Under the pieces are notes generated by a model. The model ran no database searches and was not told the DNA's origin. It worked only from the letters and a program-made list of their open reading frames with translations. Shown here in pieces: positions 19,454-31,462 of a stretch of DNA of 64,000 bases. The stretch covers positions 16,762 to 80,761 of the forward strand of contig JAPTJF010000289.1 in assembly GCA_029339195.1 (NCBI GenBank), read 5' to 3'. Each line of letters starts with the position of its first letter. Position 1 is the first letter of the stretch. The DNA comes from Micractinium sp. NFX-FRZ (lineage: Eukaryota; Chlorophyta; Trebouxiophyceae; Chlorellales; Chlorellaceae). The translations under genes were made by a program, and so were the position numbers.

Positions 19454-20968
19454 GGAGGCACGGAGTCATGCTGCGTTGCGCCGTGGCAGGCGCTGCGCCG
19501 TGGCACACCAGCAGGATTCTGCGCAGCGGTGAGGAGCTGCAGCAGGCGTCCTTGCAGGTGGCGTGGGCCCCAGCATCATGCTGCCACAGCGTGGCACAGC
19601 GTGGCTGGGGCCGCCGCTGTTGCCCTTCCCCCCCTCGGCGCCTGGCTCACGCTCATACCTTCACCACCATACTTCTTCAACCAACAAGCTTAGAAGCATG
19701 CGTTCTCTTTGCGGTTCTGTTCTCAGCGCACACTGCACCCCGTTACACACTGTCTTGGCCCAGATGCATCAGCACCCACGGTCCGCTTCCTGTCTTCTTC
19801 CTCCGTCTTCTTCGTTTTCGTCTGCCTCCTTCTTCACAGCCAGTTTATCGGTAGTGCCATGAGTTGCTTTGCTACTGCACCCCCAGCTTAAACTGCTCTC
19901 TTGCTGCAATCCATCCCCATCACAAGTTGGCCTGCCTCCTTTTGTGCTCGCCGCCTTTTTGCTGCACACCCACACGCATGCGCGCTGCCTGCTTCACGCC
20001 CCCACCCACCCAGTCAACCTCAGCCCAACCAGCTCCCAGGCACCCTCAACGCGCATGCCAGTCACCTACCTCCCAGGGTGCACCCCTGGCGCCTCGCTCA
20101 CGTTGCCATGCCCTCGCAACACCCCCACGCTCACCCCCACCCCTCTCACCTCCCAGGGTGCACCACCGGGCCCTCGCTCACGCCCTTACACCTCCACTTC
20201 ACACCCGTCCGCTTGCGCTGATCACCCCCACCCCAGTAACCCCCGGGCCCTCACTCAGGCCCCTCCGCCTCTGCACCCTCACCCGCTCAAACCCACCTGC
20301 CACACAATGTTGAGAGAGTTCTGCCGCACAGCGCTCCTGTTGCAAGTGCTAGATGTGACACTCGGCTCCCCTCACGCTTCCCAACCACATACCTGTTGTA
20401 ATGTGTGTATCCGTCATCGCCCTGGGCATGCTGGGGAGATGGGCGGGCACCGGACACCAGCACACCAGCAACAATGTGACACACTCTCGTATCGATTGCA
20501 AGTTTTGTATCAGGTTGTGTCTCAATCAGGGAGGTCGACCTCACGTCGGGTAAAAAGATAGCATCAGTGGATGGTTGCTAATGGTTGGCTCAAAACAAAT
20601 AAAGTGTGTGTGGATCAAGGTGGAGGACAGATGTGATTTGCACATAAGACGGATGGGTCCGAAAACTGTGGAGGAACTGGGCAGATGGATGAGCGTGGCT
20701 GCCCAGGTATTTCACTGGCCAGCAGGTGTGCTCTCCGCTTGACGCCAGCTCTGCTGATGCCGTTAGGCCTCAGGGTCCACCAAACGATTGTGGCGGCTTC
20801 GCAACCCCCAAAGAACCCCGCGGCTCATCACTGCCGGCGGGTGGTGCGGCAGCGCAGCGCGTGCAGCTGCATGCCCCGTCACAGCACCAGGTATGCAGAG
20901 GGGCAGAAGGCCGGGTCACCCGACTTTCGACATGAAGCTTGCACCCGAGGGCTTGCGTGGCCGGCGCT
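19454..20968. other. Convergent intergenic region between propeller (+) and FAS1 (-) genes
   Basis: No supported coding exon. TGTAA at 20397-20401 may end the + strand gene. Around 20065-20260 a C-rich segment repeats cctcccagggtgcacc-type units. I found no minus-strand signal for the FAS1 gene. Confidence 0.55.
20397..20401 (+). terminator. TGTAA polyadenylation signal, propeller gene
   Basis: This TGTAA is about 945 nt after the stop codon, implying a long 3' UTR. Use is inferred. Confidence 0.4.
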
Positions 20969-23900
20969 CTAGTCAAAAGGCATGTACTCTGGGTAACCGG
21001 CGTAAGTGAACACGCCGTTGACGGCGTGCATGAGGGCGGCGCCGGCGCAAATGTTTGCGCGGTCCGCGTCGATCACGATCTGCAGGCAGCACGGGGAGGG
21101 CAGGTGGGTCGCTTGTGGGCCGCGGGGGCGGAGGGTGCTGCAGCAGAGCACCAAATGAAGTGTAACATGTGGGGGACGAGATGATGAGGGGGTGGGACGT
21201 TGAATCAGACACTAGCTTGCATCCGCAGGCCAGACACGCGGGTAGGTTGCACTTGGGTAAGTGGGGCTCTTCAAGACAGCAACGGCAGGCGCAGCACTGA
21301 GCAGGTGGCGCCAGGCCGCCAGGGGCCATGCAAAACATGCTCCTTCTGGCCTGCGCCAGCCGGCGCGCCGGCACCCCGCTTGCTACACTCAGTATGCTTA
21401 AGTATAGTAGCCCCCGCTCCCCGCGCCCGTCCCCCTGCTTGCCTTGTCGACATACTCCATGTCTCCCTTGGCGGAACCGCTTGCATAGAGCCAGACGGCG
21501 CCGCCCGTGCGCACTCTGGCGATCAAGTAGCCATCGCCATGACTCGACAGCTTGCTCTTGTATGACTGGACAGAGAAAGGCAGGCGGGTGGGGGGGCACG
21601 GAGTCAGGGGCGGGGCATGCTGCAGGCCCACTGGGAGGGTGCGCATGCACGGTGGGGCGCCTGCCGCCACCAGCAGCAGTGTGGTACTGGTGCAGGTGGG
21701 GTGAGGACAGGCAAGCACCAATGCCTCACCTCGTTATTTGCGAACTTGTCAGTTGTGATCCGCCGGCCCAGCACGTGATACTTGAGGACCTGCAGAGCAA
21801 AGCCAGGCGACAGGGGTGGCGTTGGTGGAGGGGTGGGTGAGCTGGCAGGCTGATCAGGGCTCATGATCTGGCAGGCAACGCCAATGTAATCGCAGAGGCG
21901 CCACAGAAAACCTACATTCACAGGCAACCCGCCAGGTCATTCACAGACTCTCGGGTGCACAAGAGTCAAACCGCGCATCAGCGCGGGGTCGAGATGGGGG
22001 AGAGGGAGGGGCACGCCTGACCCCGGGACCAGCCGATGGCTCAGTGGTCCCTCAGGAACACGCGCTCACCTCAGTGAGCATTTTCTCGTTGTCCAGGAAC
22101 CTCTTCTTGCTGATACCGTACTCCTTGAAGAAGGCTTCGAAGGCCTTGTTGTTTGGGAGAAACACGGTGAGCTCCTCTTTGGGGTCGGAGAGCAGCTCGC
22201 GGATGGAGCGGTCCGCCTTCTGCAGCAGCCGGGAAGGGGGGGCGAGTACATGTATAGTATTGGTGCAGGGAAGCACAGCGCGTGGCACGAGAGATAAACA
22301 ACCAGGGCGGGGCGGTGCTGCTTGACGACACTCTGGTAGCAGACAGCACGCAACGCAGGCCAGGCAGGGCGGCCCCTATGGCCCACCCACCATGACTGCC
22401 TCCTGAAGGATGCTGAACGCCCCCTCCCTCCTGACTGCAGCGTCATGTTGTGGCAGGCACATCATTTGGTACGAGTGCGGTGTGAGTGCAAAGTGCCGTG
22501 CTTGCTGCCGGCGGCAAGCGACCCCAGCTGGCGGCCCGCCAGCGCCTGCGCCGGCGCCGGCGCCCCGCACCGCCATGCGCCCCCACTGCCCACCCACCGA
22601 AGTCGAAGACGTTTTTGGCGCACTTGGGCGTGTCCGCAGGAGGGTCCCTGCTAGAGGACGGCGCCCGGTCGTTTGGCAGACTGAGTGAGACTGCCTGGCC
22701 ACCCTGCCTCGAACCCGCCGTTCCTGCAGCTGCGGGCATCAGCACGCCGTTGATGGCGTGCATGACGGCGGCGCCGGCGCACATGTCGGCTTCGTCCTTG
22801 TCGATCTGCAGGCAACGTGGGGAGGGAGAGGAGCAGGCACGGGGGCGACTTGCAGGGCAGTGCGGGTGGAATGTGTGGATGTATGCAAGAGGGTGAGATA
22901 GGTGTATGTAAGGTTGCACTTGCTGGCCGGACTGGCGGTTGGGCTGGCGCTTGGGACTGTGGATCTCAACATCCCACACCAGCAGATCGGCAGCTCAGTG
23001 CTGCACGGTTGTCGGCTCAGGTGGCGCCACGCACTCCTTTTCATGGCCTGCTACGCGGGCCTGGCGCGGCTGATGCAACACGCACGACTCTCCCTGCATG
23101 CCTTGGGGTTGCGTCCATCACTGGAGACATAGATGCGGATGACGCCCTTGCTGCCGATTTTGACACGCAGCTCGCCGTCGTCGCCACGCAGCTTGCTTTG
23201 GAACACCTGGGGCCAAGGCATGGAGTGCAAGTTAATCATCCAGAATAGGAGATACTGACTTGGCTAGCGGACTGGTCCCCAGATTACAGGCGGGGGGGGG
23301 GGGGGTCCCCAGATTAATATGGGGCCCCAAACTCTCTGGGGACCTGTGCGCCGCGCCCCGGCCTGACGGCCACATAACCTCCAGTGTGCCAGGCCGCCCC
23401 GCCCTTTGGTGGGCCCCCACGTGGCCGCATAATGCCACCCCAACGGCCCTAGCAAGGGCGGGCAGGCAGGCATAAATCACAACCGCCTCACCCTGCCCTC
23501 CCGCGTGAACTTCGCAGTAGGGAGCTGCCATCCCAGCACGTGGTACTTGAGGATCTGCATGGCGAGTCCATGCAACAGGGGTGGTGCTGATGTGTGGGTC
23601 GGGTTGGGGGAGGGGTGGGTGAGCTGGCAGGCCTCACCCCTGCAGCTGTCAAGAACTGGCGGGAGCGGAACAGCACAGCTCTGCAATGCAGGCGCATTGC
23701 TGAAAGTGACAGGGGTGCCCAACAAACTCTCCTGGAGTGCAGCGCACGAGCCAAACAGATGCAAACATCCCGGCTGGAACGCAACATTCGAGTGCATGAA
23801 GATGGGCATCCGGGCGGGGGGTTGCGGTGAGGGGCCGTGAGGGTGTGTTGCTGCTGATCAAGTTTCTGGGCCTGCTCACCCACCTCGGTGAGCTGCTTCT

Positions 23901-24769
23901 CGTTTTCCATGAACTTCTTCCTCGTGATCCCCTCATCATCGAAGAAGGCTTCGAACGCCTTGTTGTTTGGTAGGAACACGGTGAGCTCCTCCTTAGGTTC
24001 GGAGAGCAGATCGCGGATGGAGCGGTCTGCCTTCTGCAGCAGCCACAGAAGGGGAGGCCACAGGAGTGCATCAAATCATGGCGTGTGTGACGTTGTAACA
24101 ACCGGTCAGGCAGAAGATCGGCATTAATGCAGGCAGTGGCACAGGAGATACAGAGGTAATGGCAGGACGAGGTTGGGGGTGTGCGGCAGTGCCGCCGGAC
24201 AAGGCAGCCGCATGCAGGGCAGGCCAGGCGTGCGCTCCCCCTGGCACACTCGCCTCAATTGCCTCCTCAAGGATGCTGTACTCCCCCTCATTCTTCACTG
24301 CGGAGCAATGAGACTTAGTCAAATCACGGGCGTGGATAGGCAGAGGAGGGAAGCGTGTGCCAGGCACGCTGCCCATTGGTGCCGCAGTTTGCCGACTCCC
24401 GTGGCGCACGGCTGGCGCTGGCGCCGGCGCCGCCCGCCGCCATGCCCGACCCCACACTCACCGAAATCGTACACGTGCTTGGCGCACTTGATGGGTCTTC
24501 CGGCGATGGCTGCACAGGAGACAGGAGCGACAAGGGCGGCGGGGGTGCGGTCACCGTAGGTCCAATCCCTTGGTGTCATCACATGGGCCATCGACTGTGC
24601 GGCAGTGAAGGTCCCGGACCTTGCGTTGCTTCGCGCGCGTTTAATGTGGCGTCAATATGGCGTCTTTGGCCTGCAAGCAAAGCCGCCGGCAAAGGACGGG
24701 GCAAGCAACGCGCGACTCACCCGGACCGACAAGGGCCAGGAGCAGGAAACCGAGCCCCGCCCTCATCAT
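20969..24769 (-). CDS. Secreted protein with two tandem fasciclin (FAS1) domains
   Basis: Twelve exons give 384 aa: 24721-24769, 24462-24509, 24254-24297, 23884-24033, 23492-23554, 23102-23206, 22598-22805, 22391-22434, 22070-22219, 21730-21789, 21443-21565, 20969-21079. Residues 1 to about 18 are a signal peptide (MMRAGLGFLLLALVGP). Two FAS1 domains follow. Each starts KCAKxVxDF, continues SIL(E/Q)EA and KADRSIR(D/E)LLS, has the FAS1 block ELTVFLPNNKAFEAFF, then LKYHVLG, and ends with CAGA(A/V)xMHA(I/V)NGV, the second conserved FAS1 motif. FAS1 proteins usually act in cell adhesion or in the cell wall/matrix. The ATG pair at 24764-24769 offers two adjacent starts. At least two introns, starting at 24253 and 21442, use GC donors; the one starting at 23101 (GCATGC) is likely a third. 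No GPI or membrane anchor is visible at the C-terminus. Confidence 0.88.
23290..23307. repeat. Poly-G tract
   Basis: A run of about 14-15 G in a FAS1-gene intron, flanked on both sides by tccccagatta-like direct repeats. Confidence 0.8.
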
Positions 24770-25877
24770 GGTGCGTGCAATTTGGAGGCGAAGTGTAGTC
24801 GACTGACTGAAGAGCGACTCCCTGAAGAGGTGGCTGCCCTCGGAGTTGGGGCCTGCTGTGCATGCTGACAGCGCTGTGCCCCGCTTACCTGTGCCATGCT
24901 TACCTGTGCCCTGCCTGTGCCTTGGCCCTCGGTGTTCAATCTCAATTTGGGGCATGTGGGAACAGGTACCCCTTGGCTCTGGCTAGCGCGAATATCTGCT
25001 CAGTATAACGCTGGGACCACGCGAATGGGCTTCAAAGCACCCCTCTGTCTCAACTTGACCCGCCAGCGCACCGCCCGCCTCATGACTCGCTGCTGCCTCC
25101 CCACTGCTCCCCTCCACCGCTGCCCACATTTACCTTGCCTTGCCACCGCATGCCAGCACCGGTCCGTATGTGTTGGTTGCAGTGAGGGGGGGGGGGGGTC
25201 AAACAAGTAGGTGGCTCAAAGGGATGAGCGAGGCGGGGTCAGGGTGGGTGCGGGGTTGGGTGGAGATGTGGGGAGGGTTTCCCCGGCCAGCGGGGCGCCG
25301 GCGGGAAAGGGAGCCAAGAAAATGGATGGTCAGGGCGCGGCGCAGTGCTGCATACACATACAATAGAGGGGTGTCGACAGCAAGCGAGGTGAGGGTGCGG
25401 AGGTAGACTGCAGCTAAGTGCGGAGAGGGACCAGGAAAAGGCTGTATGGGAAGAAAGGGAGGCGCAAGCAAATCGAAAATGTCCTTGCTGTACATGGCAG
25501 GGGATGGTGGAGTGAGGAAAAGAGTAGGCCTGGGTGGATGGGTGGGCAGTGTGAGAAGACGAGGGAAAGGGAGGAAGGTGGCACTGGGCGGTGCCTGGAG
25601 AGAGGCATGCGCTCGGGGACATGTGCCTGTCTGCTCATTGCCAACGTGCCACGCTCACGCACGGGCTCCATGTTGGCAGAGAAGGCAGGGCAACCCAAAT
25701 GTCACCGAACAGGGCCCGGCACGCAGACCAAGAGGGGGGTTCTGTAAGAGGGTCCCGAGCGCGTTGCGCCGCTTCGTGAGCTGCGCCGCACCGCCTCAAA
25801 AGGGCCCATGCCCGTGAGCCGCATCAGAAGGGCCTCGTGTGCGTGCGCCGCTTCACAAGAGTGCGCCACGCCGCGCC
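24770..25877. other. Region between FAS1 gene start and bZIP gene stop (both -)
   Basis: It should contain the FAS1-gene promoter and the bZIP 3' UTR. No exon can be supported. A 12-13 G run is near 25187-25198. Confidence 0.55.
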
Positions 25878-25912
25878 TCAGAAGGGCCCCGTGCGTGAGC
25901 GCCGCATCAGCT
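25760..25912 (-). repeat. Repeats of the bZIP stop-codon region
   Basis: The coding end around the stop (RTGPF then TGA, about 25872-25910) recurs in decayed form at about 25825-25855 and 25795-25823, downstream in the 3' UTR. Confidence 0.7.
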
Positions 25913-28666
25913 CCCCATCCAGCTGCCCAGCGTGCGGGTCGGGCGGCGCGGCGGCGGTCGTGATCACCTGCTGCCGCAGGTTCACATTCTGCTGCTTCAG
26001 CTCCTCCACCTGCAATAGGGTGCACCACCAAGTGTGTTAAAATCAACCATAAATCAGGAGTGCTCCTCCACCTGCAATGGGCGGGGAAGCAGCACACATC
26101 ACCACATCGAATTTCCCGGCATGCCACCTGAGACACCGCCACAAGCCCGCACTTCTGCTGCCGCTTCCGCTGCCCCACTTGCACAGCAGCATGCTGATAA
26201 GAAGACCGCTCTGGGCCCACCCGCAAACTCCATCAGCTAACACTACAGTAATATCAGATATCACACAAGAGCAGTAGGTTGGCATCACACCCACCTTCTG
26301 CTCCAGCTCTGCGGTGTACTCCTGCCGCTTGGCGCGCGAGCGGGCCGCGCTCTCCCGGTTCTTGATCTGCACAGCACGACAGACTGGGCATCGTGGTGTG
26401 AGCAGGCAGGCAGGCAGGCAGGCAGGCAGATGGGCAGGCAGGCGGGCAGGCAGGCAGATGGGCAGGCAGGCGGGCAGGCAGGCAGATGGGCAGGCAGGCG
26501 GGCGGGCAGGCGGGCGGGCAGGCGGGCGGGCAGGCAGGCGGGCGGGCAGGCGGGCAGGCAGGACGATGGGCAGGTAGGCAGGCAGGCAGGTAAGGCAGGC
26601 CCCTCGCTGGAGTGCTAGGCGGCCCGCCCTCCCACGGTTGTTGATCTCTGACCAGCACCGCCCAGCTCACCGCTCGCTTGATGGCGCGGGTGTCCTTGTC
26701 ATCCAAGTCATCCGGCAGCTGCGCCAGCTCAGCAGCCGCCCGCTCAGCAACCAGCTTGGCCTGCCGGGCGGCCTCCGCAGCGGACAGCGGCCCTGCGGGG
26801 GCGCCGCCCTTGCCGCCAGCCGTGCCCTCCCCCGGAGGGTCCTTGCGCTTCTTGGCGCGGGACGCCCGCGCTGCACCTGCGCCCGCCGGCTTCTGCTGCG
26901 GAGGCGGCGGCATGGCGACGGCGTGCGCCGCCGCCGAGGTGTTGCCGCCGCCGTCGGGTGCGCCGCCGCGTGGGGCGTTGAGCGGGGGCGGGTTGAGGGA
27001 GACCTCCCCGCCCATGGGAGGCGCCAGCGAGACGCTGAGGCTGGCAAAGGGGCCCGCGGGGGAAATGCCGGCGGGCAGCAGGTGCGGCGCCGCGGCGGCG
27101 TGCATATGCATTGGCTGCAGGGACGCCGGCGCAGGCAGGGACGCGATGCCGGCTCGCAGGCTGATGTCGGTGGGCAGCAGGGAGCCAGGTGGAGGCGCCT
27201 GCTGAGGTGGCAGCAGGCCGCCGCCAGGTGGAAGCGCCTGCTGAGGTGGCAGCAGGCCGCCGCCAGGTGGCAGCACCGCCACGTCAGACGACGTAAGGTG
27301 CAGTCCCGCGGCATCAAAGATTTGGGAGAGCGTCATGGAGGGGAGCGGCACCTGGAGGCGGGAGTGCAGGGAAGAGGAGGAAGAAGCAGGGAGGAGTTCA
27401 GGATGAGGGGAGGGGTGTGTAGGTGGCGGGGTACGGGGCAGAAAGGCCACACGCTAAACACACGAGCAGGTCTAGCGGCACACAGCAAGTCCCGTGCTCT
27501 CACACATTCCCGTGCACGGCCCCGGCTCTCACGCCTGCTCACACCTTCGCCACCCCAAGCCTTCCCGCAGCTTCGCCTGTACCCTGCTTGCACCCGCCCA
27601 CCCACTCACCCACCCGTCACACGACTGCAGGCACACACACTAACTCACTCAGAGAGCACCCACACGAGCACCCACCACACACTCACGCGTGCACCTGCCC
27701 ACCCCTGCCAAGCGCGCCCTTGCCACCCGCTCCCCCCTGCCTTGCTCCACCTGCGGGGTGTCCTGGGCCGCCTGGGTTGCTTGCGCCCTGCAGCGCCACC
27801 AGCACCCATGTAGAGCCTTGCTGCCGCACCACCATTCCACCACGCCCCCTCACCTTCCACAGCAGCCAGCCAGCCCACACACCTGCCCACCACCCAGGAG
27901 CTCGCCACCAAGAAGCAGGCGCCTCACCTGCGGCTTGTTCTGCGCCGCCTGGTTCTCTGCGTACCAGCTGAAGATCTGGTCCATCCTGAGGCTGGCCAGC
28001 GGCGCAGGCATGCCCTGCTGCGCCTGCATCTGCGCCTGCAGCGAGGCGGTGCTTGGGGAGAGGGCGCGCTGCAGCGGCTGGGGCAGAGGCTGCGGCGCAG
28101 GCCGCGCCTGCGCGGCAGCGGCTGCCGCCGCCGCCTCCCAGGCTGCCGCGTCCTGCGCCGCTATCTGCTGCCGCTGCTGCTCTGCCGCCGCCTGCTCCGC
28201 CGCTGCCTGGGCCGCCGCCGCCTGGGCTGCCGCCGCCTGTTCTGCCGCCGAGTCGGCAGCGGCTGCCTGCTCCTGATGCTGCATCGCATGCTGCCAGGAG
28301 GGGGCGCGCATGAAGGAAGGAAGCGTGTCCAGGGTGGGGCAGGTGGCCAGGTGCTTCAGAATCTCCTCCTGCGCAGAAGAAACAAACGCGCGCGCAACAG
28401 GGGGGCGTCAGGCGGGAGCGGAGCGCCGGCGGGCGGCGGCAGGTGGACGCGCGCGTATGTCACGGGCAGCGGTCCGCTGGGACACGCCGGCCGGGGTTGA
28501 GGGAGGCTGCGGCGGGCGCCCGGGTGTCCGCAACCCCGTCCAGCGCGCTCACCATGTCCATACTGTGCAGCGTCTTGTCCCCTCCCAGCTGCTCCTCCAC
28601 CTCTGCCAGAGTGAGATTCAGCACGCTGCTGAACTCAGGACCGCCCAACGGGCCCAGCCCAGCCAT
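25878..28666 (-). CDS. bZIP transcription factor, ABI5/AREB (group A)-like
   Basis: Exons 28553-28666, 27928-28368, 26671-27351, 26295-26366 and 25878-26009 join in phase 0 to 479 aa; an upstream in-frame ATG at 28771 would give 514. The basic region IKNRESAARSRAKRQEY contains the invariant N-x7-R. A short zipper follows (TAELEQKVEELKQQNVNLRQQ, only about three heptads), and the protein ends soon after. The N-terminus matches the first conserved segment of plant AREB/ABI5 factors: LNLTLAEVEEQL, then SMDMEEILKHL (compare plant SLTLDE and SMNMDE). PSMTLSQIFDAAGL resembles the MTLEDFL segment. These segments hold kinase phosphorylation sites in land plants. Alanine/glutamine-rich and proline-rich low-complexity stretches fill the rest. 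A nuclear DNA-binding role is well supported; any link to ABA or stress is inference. Confidence 0.85.
26401..26596. repeat. GGCA-based minisatellite in bZIP intron
   Basis: About 195 bp of ggcaggcaggcgggcag and cagatgggcaggcagg units lie within the intron before the basic-region exon. Confidence 0.92.
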
Positions 28667-29882
28667 TTTGGCAGCTGCCTCTGCTGCTATCTCGAAACTG
28701 GGCACTCCCAAGCGCGCTATCTGGTTCAACTTCACACAAACCGTTGAAGCTGGCCTTTGCCCGCCGCGCATGGGCGAGATGAACCTCCTGAGCTGAGCTG
28801 GCGCTCTGCTACGCTCGCTCCCAAAACAAGCAATGAACAATGTGCAGGATGCAGCTGAACCCCGTACTTGAGGACAGCGCACATGTGAGCTGCGAGGTGC
28901 CAGAACCGCCAGTAGCCCAACAGGGTGGCTGGGCCGAGGGGCAGCAGCGGCTCACCGTTTGCCTGGAGGGGACACATTGACCCCCCCTGATGTGCACAGG
29001 TGCGTGCGCTGTGTTCGCCATCAAGCACACCGTTCGACAGCCGCTTTAGGCCAAAGGCATGGTGCCAGATGGAGGCAGGATCTCTCTTCACCATGCGCGC
29101 CCGCCACCGCACTGCCAGGTGTCGTGCGCAGTGACGCCAGCTGGCCAGGACCACCTGGCAGGGACTGATCTTCATGTTCCTGCTGTGGTCACGCAGTACA
29201 GAGAGCAGCGGGTATGCAGCATGAGGTGCTGATTTGAGCAGGAGCAGCTGTTAGGGTTTCAGGGCTGCTGCTGCACTGGTTGGCGTAGGACCCCTCCGGC
29301 CCGACTGCAGCTTGACGTGTCCCGCACTCTCCCTCCACCCCCTGCCTTGGGCAGCCCGCTGTCCCCCCGTTCACCCAGCTGGTGGCCATGAAGAGACTGC
29401 CAGCCTGGCGGGGTGCCCCCCACACAGGCTGTACCCATACGCCTGGGCACTGCCCGCTGCCCTGCTGCCCTGCCCTGCCCTGCCACCTCCTGTCATGCTG
29501 CCCGGCGGGGGTATCTGCGGGGAGGCGGTTACAGGCTAGGATGCCTGCGTACAATAGCACCGTGCCCTAGCGTTGCAGGAGCACAACGTGAAGTGGAATG
29601 TGCAGGGGCAGCGCCATTTGTCAAGATGCGGGGAATGATGTTGCCACAGTCGGCAGCACCCCATGAGCGGCAGGTGAAGCGGGGCATGCAGGGGCATGCA
29701 TCAAGATTGAAGAACTACGTTAGACGTGGTTGTGTGACATCGGTTTTGAATTCGCATTGGAGGTTAGAACTTGCATTGGCAGCCACGTGCTTGCTGGGGT
29801 GGCTGATGGTACAGCGCTGTGTGGCGATTGGTACAGGTGGAGAGTCACAGGAGCGGCCTTGGGGGCCCGCCAGCATGCTGCG
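28667..29882. other. Upstream region of the bZIP gene
   Basis: No confident exon apart from the possible 35-codon N-terminal extension of the bZIP to 28771. Direct repeats near 29588-29629 and 29673-29709 share gtgaag...gcaggggca...atcaagat. A minus-strand TGTAA lies at 29529-29533. Confidence 0.5.
29529..29533 (-). terminator. TGTAA polyadenylation signal of candidate small gene
   Basis: Plus-strand TTACA, about 350 nt beyond the candidate stop at 29883. It weakly supports that gene model. Confidence 0.3.
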
Positions 29883-30641
29883 TCATTCGGTACGCCCCGC
29901 CTTGCTCTGCGCCACGCCTGACGAAGCCTTGAGCGCCTGGGCAGTGGGGGGAACCAAGCGCAGCCTGGCGGCGTCTGCTGCCTGCGGCTGCCTGGGAGGC
30001 GGCGCTGCTACGGCGCTCCTTGAGGCGGCGTCCGTCACGGCCTTGGCGCCGGCGGCAGCAGCGGCTGCAGCCGCAATGGCGGGTGCGTTGGCCACCAGGG
30101 CTGTGGTGATGCAGACGGGGCAGATGAACAGCATGGCGGCTGGGGGCGGGGGGGTGGTTGCTTCCTGCGAGGCGGGGCCGGGGGCGTACCAGGCGCAGGT
30201 GTGAGTGTGAGCCAAGGGGCAGGAAGCGTGCAACTGGGGGTCTGGCGGCGCTCATATGGCAGGACTCACTTTTGCTGGCGGAAAAAGGGGAGCTGGATAG
30301 CTTTGTGATCGATAAAGCCTCTGCTGGAGCAGCAAGAGCCCCCTGGCCAGCTGGCCGCTGAGTACCAGCGGCAAGCACGCAGGGTACCAGCACCACGCGT
30401 AACGCGTGTGTGCGTGGGTCCGGCCAGGGCCCTGCCACCTTTCACACGCTGCAAGTAATGCTACACGCAGCTGTGCAGCGCGGGAGGGGAAGGGTCGGTG
30501 TACCTGCTGGGCTTGCAAGCGCGGCCAACCCTGCTTCCCCCAGTTGGGCGTCCGGCTTGTGAAGAAGGGTATCGGTGGTTGTGATTTGCCGGGCTCTGTC
30601 GCTCTCTGCCCTCTTTTCTGCACTTTGCTGCCACGTGTCAT
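29883..30641 (-). CDS. Doubtful hypothetical protein with one hydrophobic segment
   Basis: A last exon 29883-30164 (acceptor tcgcag) joins in phase 0 to an open exon ending at 30270 with a good gtgagt donor; the intron is 105 bp. The joined frame reads ...PAPLFPPAK then EATTPPPPAAMLFICPVC. After a CPVC motif comes a hydrophobic, Ala-rich stretch of about 25 residues that could span a membrane. An ATG at 30641 would give about 217 aa, but further upstream exons are equally possible. I do not recognise the protein. The opposite strand is also open across the Ala-rich part, so the frame may be fortuitous. Confidence 0.28.
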
Positions 30642-31462
30642 TGGTGCTTGCAGCTTCCCTCGCCCTCCCGAAGCGTGGTAAGCGCTGTACGCTGCCTTGA
30701 TGTGGCCCAAGAGCTTGACTTGCGATTACCAAGTGCACGAAAACGAGCCGTGGTGCCACCTGCTGAAGCTGCGGCCTTGCCGACATAGGCCGTCCAATGC
30801 GCCGCCACCATCACAGGCAGCCACTCCTGCCAACGCCCTTTCCGCCACTTTCCCAATTGAACAGGCATACGGTACGATTTGCACTGAGTCAAGCAGGTAC
30901 TAGCGCACCAACATCTGTGGCATAGAAAGCCGATGGCATGTGGGCATGGTGGCTGCCACCGATCCGCCCGCCCACCCCTCCGGCCCCTCTCCTCGGAGTC
31001 GGCCGCCACACGTCTCCTCATCCATACCTCCTCACCTTGCTTCCATAGGCCAATTTTACAAAAAGCTTGGCTTTGGGCAACTTTGCCTTCCCCTGGTGCT
31101 GTACCAGAGTCCCAGCACCACAGGGCGCCCTGCTGGACCTTTGCCACGTCTGCTGCCACTGAGCAGGGCAGACCACGCACGCGCCACCAGTGCGGCAGGC
31201 ATTTGACAAGCCTTGAGTGACTGTGAAATTCACGCAGTGGCACAGTTTGTTGAGATTGTTGCATTGTGCAGATCCATACAGACGGCTGCGTGGGCCAGCA
31301 AGGTGCACAGTAACAGGCAAGCAGTGCCGGCGAGCGGCAGCGGGCCAGGGCGCACAGGGCCAGCTGTCGCATGCATGCCGCCGCACCACATTCTGGAGGG
31401 GTGGGCAGGGGGCGGCTCACCCTCTCTGGCACAGGAGCAGCCCCGCCCCGGCTGCTGCCTGC
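30642..31462. other. Region downstream of the U2AF-like gene
   Basis: It probably holds the U2AF-like 3' UTR (minus-strand TGTAA at 31056-31060) and the upstream part of the doubtful small gene. No exon can be supported. Confidence 0.5.
31056..31060 (-). terminator. TGTAA polyadenylation signal, U2AF-like gene
   Basis: Plus-strand TTACA about 400 nt past the stop codon at 31463. Use is inferred. Confidence 0.45.

Noticed and set aside
26401..26596. Minisatellite as coding repeat in bZIP
   Set aside because: It lies between the phase-0 exons 26671-27351 and 26295-26366 and would separate the basic region halves.
29413..30204. Plus-strand open frame opposite the doubtful small gene
   Set aside because: Ala-rich frame without recognisable features; the minus strand has the better splice and poly(A) signals, though both are weak.
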